A stretch of 64,000 bases of DNA from Devosia sp. Leaf420. GTDB lineage: Bacteria; Pseudomonadota; Alphaproteobacteria; Rhizobiales; Devosiaceae. How positions within the stretch are numbered: the first letter of the stretch is position 1; each line of letters starts with the position of its first letter. A program made the position numbers and the translations under genes. The notes beneath the pieces were generated by a model. That model worked only from the letters and a program-made list of their open reading frames with translations. It was not told the DNA's origin and made no database searches. Location: the NCBI RefSeq assembly GCF_001425445.1, contig NZ_LMQU01000001.1:63221-127220 (forward strand). Direction: 5' to 3'. Below are positions 35,408-44,282 of this stretch, piece after piece.

Positions 35408-36313
35408 TCAGGGATCGCTTGGCGCCATATGGGCGAAGCGATTGGCTTCGCCTTCACGCGGGGCAGCTTCGAGCACTTCGCGGCGCGCTTCGGCACGGCG
35501 GCTGAACGGCAGGTTCAGCGCGGTAACGAGCTGGCGATATTCCTGACGCGCGCTGGTGTGCGACATGGATGGCACGCCGCCCAGTAGTTCCTCATCCAAC
35601 GGATCAAACACGGTCATGCCAGTCGGAAAGAGCGAGCGGAAAATCACGCGCTCGGCGATGCCGTCGGACACGCGGCAGCCCAAGCGCATGGCGATGCGAT
35701 CGAGCATGGTCTGAACCTGGCGCATATTGCGCGAGGACAGCATGGAAATGCGATTGCGGACCAGGACCCAATCGATGGTGCGTCCGTCAATGGCGAGGCG
35801 CTCGGAGCGGGCGCGCTGGACGAGACGGGCATAATGGCTCAATTCGCGCGGCTCGCCCGTCACCGGATCGACATGGGCCATGACGTTGAGATCGATCAGG
35901 CTATCGTTGACCGGGGTGATCAGCGTATCGGCCAGCGAATGCGCGAGGCGTGTCAAATTGGTATCAAAGCCCGGTGTATCGATGACGATAAATTCTGTCG
36001 ATTGCTCAACCTCGGCAATAGCCTGACGGAAGAGGTCGAACTCGACGCGGTTGTTTTCCTTGAGGGAATCGCCGCGGGCCAAGGGCAGATGGAAATGCGT
36101 GGTGTGCGGCAGGCTGAGGCCGCGCTGGCGGGCCCAATCGCGGCGATTGCGGACGTAATGAGTTAGCGTCTGCTGGCGGCTATCGACGTCGATCGAAGCG
36201 ACCTTGTAGCCCTGATAGAGTAGATAGATGGCGAGATGAAAGGCAGTGGTGGACTTACCCGACCCGCCCTTTTCATTGCCAACGACGATGACATGCGCCG
36301 CTTGCCGAACCAT
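35408..36313 (-). CDS. mipZ: Division plane positioning ATPase MipZ
   Basis: MipZ is a ParA/MinD-like ATPase that forms a gradient from the poles and keeps FtsZ at midcell in alphaproteobacteria. The 301-residue product has the deviant Walker A NEKGGSGKST (13-22), DVDSRQQTLTHY, the switch IDTPGFDTNL and SLADTLITPVNDSLIDL. The C-terminal LLGGVPSMSHTSARQEYR is typical of MipZ rather than ParA. It is transcribed alone from a promoter right of 36313. Its ParB partner is not in the window. Confidence 0.94.
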   Translation of the reverse strand: MVRQAAHVIVVGNEKGGSGKSTTAFHLAIYLLYQGYKVASIDVDSRQQTLTHYVRNRRDWARQRGLSLPHTTHFHLPLARGDSLKENNRVEFDLFRQAIAEVEQSTEFIVIDTPGFDTNLTRLAHSLADTLITPVNDSLIDLNVMAHVDPVTGEPRELSHYARLVQRARSERLAIDGRTIDWVLVRNRISMLSSRNMRQVQTMLDRIAMRLGCRVSDGIAERVIFRSLFPTGMTVFDPLDEELLGGVPSMSHTSARQEYRQLVTALNLPFSRRAEARREVLEAAPREGEANRFAHMAPSDP

Positions 36314-36416
36314 CTTGCCCCCAAATCACTGCGCGGAGTCTCACCGCTTCGGGCCTTATGCACAAGAGGGCGCAAGATTAACAATATTTAAACGATTAAC
36401 GCGCGGCCGGAGCTGT

Positions 36417-36842
36417 TCACAAAAGCCCGAGGCGTGCCAATTCTGCAGCAATCTCCGAAGAATTCTCGTCGTCATTGCCGGCCATGTCGGGTGGCGCATC
36501 CTTGGGTTCGAGATAGCGCCAGCCCTGGAATGGCCGCTTCGGATAGGGAATGGTGCGGACGAGGTTGGGCGACATGATGATGTCGCAGTAGTCCTTGCCC
36601 TCGGGATCGGTATAGGGCGCGAGGCGCTCGATGACCTGACGACAGACGATGGCGCCGGCGATGACCCAATAAATCGAGCCCTTGCCTTCCAATTCTGCAG
36701 CCCGCTTGGGCATCATGCGCGTGCGGTGGACGTGGACATCCTCGCCGTAATCCGCGCCCCACCAATGGGCGCGTTCGTCGCGGTAGCTTTCCAGCTCCTC
36801 GAAGCTGGAAATGCCCACGCAGAGCTTGACCATATGGATCAT
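36417..36842 (-). CDS. DUF1489 family protein
   Basis: A 141-residue protein matching DUF1489 by the block VKLCVGISSFEELESY, HVHRTRMMPKRAAEL and GSIYWVIAGAIVCRQ. The family is found mainly in alphaproteobacteria and has no known function. The first ATG overlaps the stop of the GST gene (ATGA); a second ATG four codons on is also possible. It is likely co-transcribed with the GST. Confidence 0.82.
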   Translation of the reverse strand: MIHMVKLCVGISSFEELESYRDERAHWWGADYGEDVHVHRTRMMPKRAAELEGKGSIYWVIAGAIVCRQVIERLAPYTDPEGKDYCDIIMSPNLVRTIPYPKRPFQGWRYLEPKDAPPDMAGNDDENSSEIAAELARLGLL

Positions 36843-37516
36843 GCAAGCGTTCCGGGCGCGACGCGGCCCTGGATGACGTCGATCTCATCATCATCGACGA
36901 TCCACGGCTCCTTGAGCGCCAGTGCACGCCATTCCTGAAAGGCTGGCAGCGCATAAATGGCTTCGACATACTTTGCGGCTGTGTCGGACGCCGGCAGATC
37001 GTACGTGCGGAGGCGTGTCGCGAGCGGCGCAAACATGGCGTCAGCGGCGGTGAACTCGCCGAAGAGGAAGGGGCCGCCGGAGCGGCCGAGGAGATCGCCC
37101 CACAGTTGTTCGACGCGATGGAGATCCTTGCGCACCGAATCGAGATCGACCTTGCCCGGGTGCGAGGCGCGGAGGTTCATCGGCGCATGGGTGCGGAGTT
37201 GCGAGAATCCCGCATGCATTTCGGACGCGGCGGCGCGGGCTAGCGCGCGGTCGCGCCGATCAGCCGGCCAGATCGGCTTTTCGGGGAAAGCGTCAGCCAG
37301 ATATTCGATGATGGCGAGGGTTTCCGGCAAGGCCAGATCGCCGTCGATCAGCACTGGTACCTTACCGGTCGGCGAGCGCTCGGCGAGCGTTTCGCGCCAG
37401 CGGGGGCCCGAAAGCATCAGGACCTCGTCCTCGAAGGGCAAATCGAAATGGCGCAGCACGAGCCATGGCCGGAGCGACCAGGTGGAGTAATTGCGATTTC
37501 CGACGAGCAGCTTCAT
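36839..37516 (-). CDS. Glutathione S-transferase family protein
   Basis: A 225-residue GST. The N-terminal thioredoxin-like domain has the NRNYSTWSLRPWLVL active-site loop, GKVPVLIDGDLALPETLAI (glutathione-binding Pro, Glu, Thr) and the C-terminal all-helical domain. The Ser in STWS is in the place of the catalytic residue. The substrate is unknown. It ends in an ATGA overlap with DUF1489. A terminator hairpin lies 15 bases upstream, so it has a new promoter or reads through. Confidence 0.9.
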   Translation of the reverse strand: MKLLVGNRNYSTWSLRPWLVLRHFDLPFEDEVLMLSGPRWRETLAERSPTGKVPVLIDGDLALPETLAIIEYLADAFPEKPIWPADRRDRALARAAASEMHAGFSQLRTHAPMNLRASHPGKVDLDSVRKDLHRVEQLWGDLLGRSGGPFLFGEFTAADAMFAPLATRLRTYDLPASDTAAKYVEAIYALPAFQEWRALALKEPWIVDDDEIDVIQGRVAPGTLA

Positions 37517-37530
37517 GACGGACCTCTGGG

Positions 37531-37563
37531 AAAGAAAAAGGGCGCCTCTGGCAAGGCGCCCTT
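37531..37563 (-). terminator. Leftward terminator upstream of the GST gene
   Basis: AAGGGCGCC (37538-37546) pairs with GGCGCCCTT (37555-37563) around an 8-base loop, and leftward it is followed by TTTTCTTT. It follows the 33-residue membrane protein gene by about 80 bases. A 14-bp perfect palindrome, TTCCAGCGCTGGAA, lies between them at 37587-37600. Confidence 0.75.
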
Positions 37564-37642
37564 CCCTAAAGCTTTTCAGTGGTGATTTCCAGCGCTGGAA
37601 CCTGTCACCGATCCGATATCGGGGACGTGTTCCTCCTCCACA

Positions 37643-37744
37643 TCAGACGCCGGCCACCACAGAGATAATGAGCCCCATAGACAGGAGGCATACCAGAGCC
37701 CAGCTTACGGAATTCCAAGCCAGGGTCTTCGGTTGACTGCGCAT
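37643..37744 (-). CDS. Small single-pass membrane protein (33 residues)
   Basis: An ATG (complement of 37742-37744) follows AAGGAG by six bases and opens 33 codons ending in TGA. The product starts MRSQPKTLAWNSV and continues as one hydrophobic segment (about residues 13-32, WALVCLLSMGLII...). A short basic N-terminus would stay in the cytoplasm. The gene has a terminator downstream (37531-37563). It is too short for confident family assignment; the ribosome site and membrane profile support a real protein. Confidence 0.6.
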   Translation of the reverse strand: MRSQPKTLAWNSVSWALVCLLSMGLIISVVAGV

Positions 37745-37875
37745 GCGCCGCTCCTTGTCAGACCTCCAAATCCAGCCATTTGATCTCGACCAAATGACCA
37801 GTCATAGAGCGTTAACCGTGCGCATAAACCTTTGCAAGTGATCTATCTGCAACAGTCCACAGGTCGGTAAGAGGC

Positions 37876-39291
37876 TCAGAAGAGGCCGAACCAGAGCCCG
37901 GCAATTCCCAAAAAGGCGAAGAAACCAACGACATCGGTGATTGTCGTGACGAAAACGGCAGAGGCGATTGCGGGATCGGCCTTGAGACGTTCGAGCGCCA
38001 GCGGAATTAAAATGCCTGCCGTGCCCGCGACGATCATGTTGATGACCATGGCGGCGGCGATGACGGCACCCAATTGCTCGTTGCCAAACCGGATCCAGGT
38101 GACGATCCCGATCATGATCGCGAAAATGACGCCGTTGAAAAAACCGACGACCATTTCGCGGCGGATGAGTCGGCGCAGACGGCCGCCTGCCAGTTCGCGC
38201 ATGGCGAGGGCGCGCACGGTGACCGTCATTGTCTGCGCGCCGGCATTGCCGCCCATGGAGGCGACAATGGGCATGAGGATGGCCAATTCGACCATATGCT
38301 CGATCGTGCCGTTGAAAAGGCCGATGACCAGCGAGACGAGAACGGCGGTGACGAGATTGATTGCAAGCCAAGGGGCACGGCTGCGGACGGTGTCCACCGT
38401 CGTATCGGAAAGGTCTTCGTCGCCGACGCCGGCGAGGAGCTTGATGTCTTCGTCGGCCTCCTCGGTGATGACGTCGACCATGTCATCGATGGTGAGCACG
38501 CCGACGAGACGGCGGTTTTCATCGACAACGCCGACTTCGACCAAGTCATAGCGCTCGAAGGTGCGCGCCGCTTCTTCCTGATCGTCGGCAGCATCGACGA
38601 GGACCAGGGTTGTGTTCATGATCGATTCGATCTGCGTCGCACGTTTCGAGCGCAGGACGCGGTCGAGCGGTAAGGTGCCGAGGACCTTGTAGGCCGCATC
38701 CACGACATAGATCTGGTAGAATTCGTCAGGCAGATCGCGATCGGCGCGAAGATAGTCGATCATCTGGCCGACCGTCCAGAAGGGCGGGATGGCGATGAAT
38801 TCGGTCTGCATCCGCCGGCCGGCGGAGTCTTCGGGAAAATCGAGGCTGCGCTTGAGGCTCAGGCGCTCGAAAGTCGGCAGGGCCGAGAGAATTTCGTTCT
38901 GGTCGGCCTCGTCGAGGTCCTCAAGAATCGCCACCGCGTCGTCGCTGTCGAGATTGGCGACGCCTCGGGCGATTTCAGAGTTGGGGATCGCCTCCATGAC
39001 TTCGAGGCGGATGCTCTCGTCGACTTCGGTGAGCGCGGAATAGTCGAACTGATCGCCGAGCAACTGGACGAGCGCCACGCGCTCATCGTGATCGAGCGCT
39101 TCGAGCACGTCGCCAACGTCGGATGTGTGCAGCGGCGCCATGACGAGGGCGACGTCTTCAGATCGCTTGGCAGCGAGAGACGCGCGGAGACGCTCAAGCC
39201 AATGCGGCGTGATGCGATCTTCAGCGTCGCGAAACGCGCTGGTATCCATCTCGGGCGTGGGGCCGAGGTCTGTCTCGAAGTCGCTGCTCAT
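37876..39291 (-). CDS. mgtE: Magnesium transporter MgtE
   Basis: A 471-residue Mg2+ channel. An N-terminal helical superhelix (about 40-145) and a CBS pair (about 155-275; VVDENRRLVGVLTIDDMVDVI) form the cytosolic Mg2+ sensor. Five membrane segments follow, with the pore region ILMPIVASMGGNAGAQT. The length is normal. AAGGGG precedes the ATG. Its transcript reads leftward alone, and no M-box-type leader is evident in the 132 bases upstream. Confidence 0.95.
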   Translation of the reverse strand: MSSDFETDLGPTPEMDTSAFRDAEDRITPHWLERLRASLAAKRSEDVALVMAPLHTSDVGDVLEALDHDERVALVQLLGDQFDYSALTEVDESIRLEVMEAIPNSEIARGVANLDSDDAVAILEDLDEADQNEILSALPTFERLSLKRSLDFPEDSAGRRMQTEFIAIPPFWTVGQMIDYLRADRDLPDEFYQIYVVDAAYKVLGTLPLDRVLRSKRATQIESIMNTTLVLVDAADDQEEAARTFERYDLVEVGVVDENRRLVGVLTIDDMVDVITEEADEDIKLLAGVGDEDLSDTTVDTVRSRAPWLAINLVTAVLVSLVIGLFNGTIEHMVELAILMPIVASMGGNAGAQTMTVTVRALAMRELAGGRLRRLIRREMVVGFFNGVIFAIMIGIVTWIRFGNEQLGAVIAAAMVINMIVAGTAGILIPLALERLKADPAIASAVFVTTITDVVGFFAFLGIAGLWFGLF

Positions 39292-39423
39292 TGGGAGCCC
39301 CTTCGTCGGATGGGTGTTTCAGGGCAAGGCAAGCAGTAGCCAATCGAACGAGAAGGCGCCAGACTAGGGCCGCAAAGTTTGGTGACAATTTCGCATCCGA
39401 CCCATGCATGTGAGGAGGCAGGC

Positions 39424-39783
39424 ATGTCAGACGGCATAGATCTCGACCCACACTTTAATCGAATCGAGACCGTGGCGAAGGCGCGCGGGCTGCAGGGGTT
39501 CGAGCGGACGACCAGCTATGGCACCCCTGCCCTGAAAGTTTCGGATCGGACATTCGTGCGTCTACTCGACGCGACGACACTGGTTTTGCAGTGTCCGCTC
39601 GACCAGAAGGTGCTGCTAATGGAAATCTCGCCTGACATCTATTTCGAGACCGATCACTATGTCGGCTACGATACGGTCCTCATTCGGCTCGATGCCATTG
39701 AGGATGAGGAATTGGGGCTGCGGCTGGAAGATGCCTGGCGGTTCCGGGCAGACGAGAGTGCGAGAGATAATCTGAAGGGATAG
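39424..39783 (+). CDS. MmcQ/YjbR family protein
   Basis: A 119-residue protein with the MmcQ/YjbR (CyaY-like fold) pattern: IETVAKARGLQGFERTTSYGTPALKV, DQKVLLMEISPDIYFETDHYVGYDTVLIRL and the C-terminal LRLEDAWRFRA. Function unknown; some members are linked to DNA repair. GGAGG lies upstream of the ATG, and an earlier in-frame start was dropped. The next gene starts five bases after its stop. Confidence 0.85.
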   Translation: MSDGIDLDPHFNRIETVAKARGLQGFERTTSYGTPALKVSDRTFVRLLDATTLVLQCPLDQKVLLMEISPDIYFETDHYVGYDTVLIRLDAIEDEELGLRLEDAWRFRADESARDNLKG

Positions 39784-39787
39784 TGGT

Positions 39788-40315
39788 TTGGCCAAGAGTG
39801 TTGTGACGTGCAGTTGCGGACAAGTCGCCCTCGAACTCGATGGCGCGCCCTTCATCTCGACGGAATGCCATTGCAACAGTTGCCGGGAGGCTGCGGGACG
39901 GCTGCAGCCCCTACCGCTGGCGCGACCAATGATCGAGGACAATGGCGGAACGCAGCTCGTGCTCTATCGCAAGGACAAGGTCGCCTTTCTTCGCGGTCAA
40001 GACTTGCTGGAGGTTTTCCGGCTTGGGCCTGATGCGCCCACGCGACGCGTGATCAGCCGCTGTTGCAATAGCCCAATCTTTCTAGAATTTCAGAGCGGCC
40101 ATTGGCTGAGTCTTTATTCGAGCCTGTGGGCTGCGGAAACGCGTCCCAAGCCCGAACTGCGGACAATGACGAGTGACAGAACCGACGGCATCGCTTTGGC
40201 AGACGATGTCCCGGCGGGAACGGGGCAGACCCTGCGATTCTATGGAAAGCTGCTTGGCGCCTGGATCGCCATGGGCTTCAAGACGCCCAAGATCCGTATC
40301 GGCAACGATACCTAG
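39788..40315 (+). CDS. GFA/CENP-V domain protein
   Basis: A 175-residue zinc-binding protein of the GFA family (glutathione-dependent formaldehyde-activating enzyme fold). The CSCG, CHCNSC and RCC cysteine sets are the zinc ligands. Most GFA-fold proteins have no proven activity. It starts at TTG (39788) with AAGGGA seven bases upstream. The operon with MmcQ/YjbR is suggested by the 4-base gap. A second, shorter GFA gene lies at 59931-60299. Confidence 0.8.
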   Translation: MAKSVVTCSCGQVALELDGAPFISTECHCNSCREAAGRLQPLPLARPMIEDNGGTQLVLYRKDKVAFLRGQDLLEVFRLGPDAPTRRVISRCCNSPIFLEFQSGHWLSLYSSLWAAETRPKPELRTMTSDRTDGIALADDVPAGTGQTLRFYGKLLGAWIAMGFKTPKIRIGNDT

Positions 40316-40325
40316 ACCCAAAAAC

Positions 40326-40352
40326 AAAAAAGCCGCCCGCAGGCAGCTTTTT
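40326..40352 (+). terminator. Rho-independent terminator
   Basis: AAAAAGC-C-GCC and GGC-A-GCTTTTT pair around CGCA, ending in a T-run. It follows the GFA gene and also precedes the 3' end of the leftward tRNA-Leu. Confidence 0.7.
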
Positions 40353-40373
40353 GTTTCATCCCCGAGGGGTGAA

Positions 40374-40458
40374 TGGTGCGGTCGAGAAGACTCGAACTTC
40401 CACGCCTTGCGGCACAGCGACCTCAACGCTGCGCGTCTACCAATTCCGCCACGACCGC
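40374..40458 (-). tRNA. tRNA-Leu, anticodon GAG
   Basis: Read leftward, the acceptor GCGGTCG (40452-40458) pairs with CGACCGC (40378-40384). The anticodon arm is CAGCG-TTGAGGT-CGCTG with GAG at 34-36, followed by a long class II variable arm, an AGTTCGAGTCT T-arm and an encoded CCA (40374-40376). It decodes CUC/CUU. It overlaps no gene. Confidence 0.95.
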
Positions 40459-40579
40459 ACATCTGTGGTAGAAGCCCTCGGTGCCGAAGCGCCTTGAGCG
40501 AGTGGGGATGTAGCAAAGGACTTGGCGAACCTCAAGCACCTAAATAGAGATTTCTTTCAAGCCTGTGGAAGATCGGCAA

Positions 40580-40813
40580 TCAGCCCTGCTTGTAGACCTT
40601 CTCCGTGACGAGCACGCGAAGCTGCCCATCCTCGACATTGACTTCACCGCGGGCGATGAGCGTATGGTTGGCATAGATGGAGAGCGGGTCGTTTTCGGAC
40701 TGTTCAAGCTCGATCACCGCGCCGCGGCCCATGCGCAGCAAATGATGGATCGGCATAAGCGTTGCGCCGAGCTCAACGGTGATATCGACTTCAATATTGT
40801 CCAGGGTGTTCAT
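40580..40813 (-). CDS. FliN-like C-terminal (SpoA) domain protein
   Basis: A 77-residue protein that is essentially one SpoA domain: IEVDITVELGATLMPIHHLL, then GRGAVIELEQ and IYANHTLIARGEV. This is the C-ring part of FliN/FliM or the injectisome SctQ. It is shorter than most FliN, which have an N-terminal extension. Two ATGs are possible (40822 and 40813); neither has a strong ribosome site. No flagellar gene is nearby, so it is isolated from its system. The function is inferred from the domain only. Confidence 0.7.
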   Translation of the reverse strand: MNTLDNIEVDITVELGATLMPIHHLLRMGRGAVIELEQSENDPLSIYANHTLIARGEVNVEDGQLRVLVTEKVYKQG

Positions 40814-40889
40814 AGATAACATTCTGAAGAAGGACCGCTGCGCAGGATGCCGGCGGACTTGATGCGTTAAGGATTGCTCAGGCTTGGTT

Positions 40890-41633
40890 ATGGAAGTCTT
40901 AACGAGCGCCGATGAGGCGTGCCAAATTCGTTCGAAATTGCATCGGGAAGACGATCAGGCGGTCGAATGGACGCAATTCGATGGCTTGATGGACTACGAA
41001 GAAACCCTCGCGGCCATGGAAGCGCGGGCAGCGGCGATCGCGGCTGGCGAAGCGCCTGAGGCGATCTGGCTGTTGGAACATCCACCGCTTTACACGGGCG
41101 GAACATCGGCTCAGGCCGAGGACCTAATCGATGCGCGATTCCCCGTTTTTGCGGCCGGGCGCGGCGGGCAATATACCTACCACGGACCGGGACAGCGCGT
41201 GGCCTATGTAATGCTCGATCTGACGCGGCGCGGGCGCGACGTGCGCTGTCTGGTCAAAGGCCTGGAGCAGTGGGTGATCGACACGCTCGCGGCGCACAAT
41301 ATCCACGGCGAGCGGCGCGAGGGACGAATCGGGGTTTGGGTGCAAAGGCCCGATCGCGGCTTGGGCCGTGAAGACAAGATCGCTGCGATCGGTGTGCGGG
41401 TTCGGAAATGGGTGACCTTTCACGGCATTTCGCTCAACGTCTCGCCGGACCTTGGCCACTATAGCGGCATCGTGCCGTGCGGAATCACCGACCAGGGCGT
41501 GACGAGCTTCGAAGACCTTGGGCAATTGGCGTCGCTGGCAGAGGTCGATTCGGTTTTGCGCGCCAAGTTCGAGACCATCTTTGGGCGGACTGTGGATGGG
41601 GCGCCGGTCTTGGGCCCTGCCCTTTCGGCTTGA
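40890..41633 (+). CDS. lipB: Octanoyl-[acyl-carrier-protein]:protein N-octanoyltransferase
   Basis: LipB moves octanoate from ACP to lipoyl domains as the first step of lipoate synthesis. The 247-residue product has the lipoate-transferase motifs [25 protein letters not shown], and the catalytic Cys in [10 protein letters not shown] with Lys in [12 protein letters not shown]. About 30 residues precede the domain. The ATG at 40890 and a TTG at 40884 are both possible. It is divergent from the FliN-like gene. Confidence 0.95.
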   Translation: MEVLTSADEACQIRSKLHREDDQAVEWTQFDGLMDYEETLAAMEARAAAIAAGEAPEAIWLLEHPPLYTGGTSAQAEDLIDARFPVFAAGRGGQYTYHGPGQRVAYVMLDLTRRGRDVRCLVKGLEQWVIDTLAAHNIHGERREGRIGVWVQRPDRGLGREDKIAAIGVRVRKWVTFHGISLNVSPDLGHYSGIVPCGITDQGVTSFEDLGQLASLAEVDSVLRAKFETIFGRTVDGAPVLGPALSA

Positions 41634-41713
41634 AGCAACCGCCCAAAATCGGTGATCCATTTTTCGACAAGACGCACTAACCTCGGGAGAAATCCCGAAT
41701 CGAGGAGCCCGGC

Positions 41714-42238
41714 ATGACCACGGACGACCTGAAACGCCTCTTTACCCGCCAGACGCTGTTCCGGCTTGACGCGATCCTTTCACCCAAGCTTGTGCCGATC
41801 CTCTATGCGCTCGGGCTGGCCTCGATCCTCCTTTGGGCCATCAACCACTTCTTCTTCCGCTTCGGGACCGGTTTTGGGAATGGCCTCTGGGGCATTCTCG
41901 AAATCGTGGTGTTTGGCCTTGCAGCATTCGTTGGGCTGCGGATCGGCTGCGAGGCGCTGCTGGTTTGGTTCAAGAGCCATGAGGCGACTGGCGGCACGGT
42001 GACGCGCCCGCGTTATTCGGCATCGCTGCTCGATGAGGTGCGCGACGCCATTCGCGACTTGGCCGAGCATGGCGAAGAACCCGACTATAACGATGCGGAC
42101 GACTACATCACGCCGGCGACGGACGCGCCGCCAAGCGTGGTCGATGAGATCAGGCGCGAGCCGTCGACCACTGCAGGCGAGCCCTTCAAGCCCAGGCGAA
42201 CCGCCAAGCGCACACCACCGCAATCGCCGATTACCTGA
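41714..42238 (+). CDS. DUF4282 domain membrane protein
   Basis: A 174-residue protein with two membrane segments (about 28-50 and 60-85) in a DUF4282 domain, then a cytoplasmic tail that is acidic at first and Pro/Lys/Arg-rich at the end. The function of the domain is unknown. GAGGAG lies before the ATG. It is followed by a terminator that also serves the leftward DoxX gene. Confidence 0.8.
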   Translation: MTTDDLKRLFTRQTLFRLDAILSPKLVPILYALGLASILLWAINHFFFRFGTGFGNGLWGILEIVVFGLAAFVGLRIGCEALLVWFKSHEATGGTVTRPRYSASLLDEVRDAIRDLAEHGEEPDYNDADDYITPATDAPPSVVDEIRREPSTTAGEPFKPRRTAKRTPPQSPIT

Positions 42239-42248
42239 AGACGAAACA

Positions 42249-42288
42249 AAAAAGGCCGCCGTGGATCGCTCCCGGCGGCCTTCTTCTT
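42249..42288 (+). terminator. Bidirectional terminator between DUF4282 and DoxX genes
   Basis: AAGGCCGCCG (42252-42261) pairs perfectly with CGGCGGCCTT (42273-42282), followed by TTCTT rightward and by AAAAA on the other side. It serves the two converging genes. Confidence 0.8.
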
Positions 42289-42301
42289 TGGATTGAACCA
42301 A

Positions 42302-42679
42302 TTACTTCTTGTTGACGCTCCAGGCGCCGGGGCCGGCGAAGACCAGATAGAGGAAGACGAAGCAGAACAGGATCGCAGCGTCGCCACCATTGTTGGCGGG
42401 GAAGAAATTCGACGGTGCGTGAACCATGAAATAGGCGACAGCCATCGTGCCGGAGGCGAGGAAAGCGGCCGGGCGGGTGAAGAAGCCAATGGCGATCAAA
42501 ATGCCGGTGACGATCTCGATGACGCCTGCGAACCAGAAGATCGAGAATGCTGGCGGAGACATGTCGGTGGCAGGGAAGCCGATAAGCTTCTGCGTGCCGT
42601 GGGCCAGGAAAAGCAGCGCCGTAATGATGCGCAGCACGGCGAGGGCCTGCGGCGCATAGGCGGAGAGACGATCGAACAT
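42302..42679 (-). CDS. DoxX family membrane protein
   Basis: A 125-residue inner-membrane protein with four hydrophobic segments. The N-terminal VLRIITALLFLAHGTQKLIGF and the GVIEIVTGILIAIGFFTRPAA stretch are typical of DoxX/SURF4-like proteins. The family is linked to redox stress in some bacteria, but no activity is assigned here. It is divergent from rimO across a 238-base gap with two inverted repeats. Confidence 0.88.
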   Translation of the reverse strand: MFDRLSAYAPQALAVLRIITALLFLAHGTQKLIGFPATDMSPPAFSIFWFAGVIEIVTGILIAIGFFTRPAAFLASGTMAVAYFMVHAPSNFFPANNGGDAAILFCFVFLYLVFAGPGAWSVNKK

Positions 42680-42728
42680 TAAAAAACTCCCGATAGCTGC
42701 GCCAGGGCTGGCGCGAGAACGAGATGCC

Positions 42729-42781
42729 TAACGCACGTTAAGGGTTGCAGAAAGGTGAACAGACGCGAACGCACTGTTCAC
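42729..42781. promoter_or_regulatory. Two inverted repeats in the doxX-rimO gap
   Basis: TAACG-CA-CGTTA at 42729-42740 and GTGAACAG (42755-42762) with CTGTTCAC (42774-42781), an 11-base spacer. Both lie closer to doxX. They look like dimer-binding sites, possibly for the DoxX promoter, but the factor is unknown. The rest of 42680-42917 shows no gene. Confidence 0.4.
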
Positions 42782-42917
42782 TCCACAGTTTCAAGATGCT
42801 GTGTCCACCACTGCAAGAAGGGCTGATGACCCCATATTGGGGGGCAGTAACATTGCGTAACCGTCCAAGTTTCGGTATTACGCGCCATCCTTTCATTTAC
42901 CGGATTGCTGCACGCGC

Positions 42918-44243
42918 ATGAATCAGGCGCCCAAAATCGGTTTAGTCAGCCTCGGCTGCCCCAAGGCGCTCGTGGATAGCGAGCGCATCATGACGACGCT
43001 GCGCGCGCAAGGCTATTCGTTTAGCCGCGACTATGCCGGCGCCGACATTGTGCTCGTCAATACCTGCGGGTTCCTCGACAGCGCCAAGCAGGAAAGCCTT
43101 GAGGCGATCGGCGAAGCGCTCAACGAAAACGGTCGCGTGATCGTTACGGGTTGCCTCGGCGTTGAAGAAGGCCTGATCCGCGAAACGCATCCGAGCGTGC
43201 TGGCGATTACTGGACCGCATCAGTATGAGAGCGTGGTTTCGGCGGTGCATGATCACCTGCCGCCCGTGCCGAACCGGTTCGTCGATCTCGTGCCGGAAAG
43301 CGGGCTTAAGCTGACGCCGCGGCACTATGCCTATTTAAAAATTTCCGAAGGCTGCAACAATCGCTGCTCGTTCTGCATCATTCCGCAGATCCGCGGCGAT
43401 CTGGTTTCGCGCCCGGCTGCCGGCATTCTGGGCGAGGCCGAGGGCCTGATCCGTTCCGGCGTCAAGGAACTGCTGGTGATCTCGCAGGATACCAGCGCCT
43501 ACGGCGTCGATATCAAATATGCCGAATCCAAATATCGCGGCCGCGACGTCAAGGCGAAGTTCTACGATCTCGCCAAGGAACTCGGGCAGTTGGGCGCCTG
43601 GACGCGCCTTCACTATGTATACCCCTACCCCCACGTCGATCAGGTCATCGAACTGATGGCGGAGGGTCTGGTGCTGCCCTATCTCGATATTCCGTTCCAG
43701 CATGCGTCGCCGAATGTGCTCAAATCCATGCGGCGCCCGGCGAACCAGGAAAAGACGCTCGACCGGATCAAGAAGTGGCGCGATATCTGCCCTGACCTGG
43801 CCATCCGCTCCAATTTCATCGTCGGCTATCCCGGCGAAACAGATGCTGATTTCGAATTCCTGCTCGATTGGCTGGAAGAGGCCGAGATCGATCGCGCGGG
43901 CTGCTTCAAGTATGAGCCCGTTACCGGCGCTCCGGCCAACGAACTCGACGGCATCGTGCCGGACGAAGTCAAGGAAGAGCGCTTTGCCCAGCTCATGGAA
44001 GTGGCGCAGGACGTGTCTTTCCACCGCCTGAGCCAAAAGGTCGGCCGGACCATCGACGTGATCGTCGACGATGTGCGCCCGGAAGAGAACCGCGTGATCG
44101 CTCGTTCCAAGTGGGATGCACCGGAGATCGACGGCCAAGTGATCGTCAGCAAGGCTGACGGCATCAAGATCGGGGATATCGTTTCGGTCACGGTGACCGA
44201 TAATGACGAATACGATCTTTTCGCCGAACCGGTAGAAAAATAA
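42918..44243 (+). CDS. rimO: Ribosomal protein S12 methylthiotransferase RimO
   Basis: RimO is a radical SAM enzyme that methylthiolates Asp88 of ribosomal protein S12. The 441-residue product has the MTTase cluster cysteines Cys14, Cys50 and Cys79, the radical [11 protein letters not shown] (Cys146, 150, 153) and a C-terminal TRAM domain (about 375-441). The block [12 protein letters not shown] at the start is RimO-like and distinguishes it from MiaB. It is transcribed alone and closed by a terminator. Confidence 0.95.
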   Translation: MNQAPKIGLVSLGCPKALVDSERIMTTLRAQGYSFSRDYAGADIVLVNTCGFLDSAKQESLEAIGEALNENGRVIVTGCLGVEEGLIRETHPSVLAITGPHQYESVVSAVHDHLPPVPNRFVDLVPESGLKLTPRHYAYLKISEGCNNRCSFCIIPQIRGDLVSRPAAGILGEAEGLIRSGVKELLVISQDTSAYGVDIKYAESKYRGRDVKAKFYDLAKELGQLGAWTRLHYVYPYPHVDQVIELMAEGLVLPYLDIPFQHASPNVLKSMRRPANQEKTLDRIKKWRDICPDLAIRSNFIVGYPGETDADFEFLLDWLEEAEIDRAGCFKYEPVTGAPANELDGIVPDEVKEERFAQLMEVAQDVSFHRLSQKVGRTIDVIVDDVRPEENRVIARSKWDAPEIDGQVIVSKADGIKIGDIVSVTVTDNDEYDLFAEPVEK

Positions 44244-44244
44244 G

Positions 44245-44275
44245 AAAATCCCCGCTTCGGCGGGGATTTTTGTTT
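44245..44275 (+). terminator. Rho-independent terminator of rimO
   Basis: AATCCCCGC and GCGGGGATT pair around a UUCG-type loop with TTTTTGTTT after. It is bidirectional in form and also ends the leftward phosphotriesterase transcript. Confidence 0.88.
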
Positions 44276-44282
44276 GTGGGTT

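Noticed and set aside
42755..42781. LexA (SOS) box in the doxX-rimO gap
   Set aside because: The alphaproteobacterial box GTTC-N7-GTTC (or GAAC-N7-GAAC) needs seven bases between half-sites; the direct GAAC repeats here have six.
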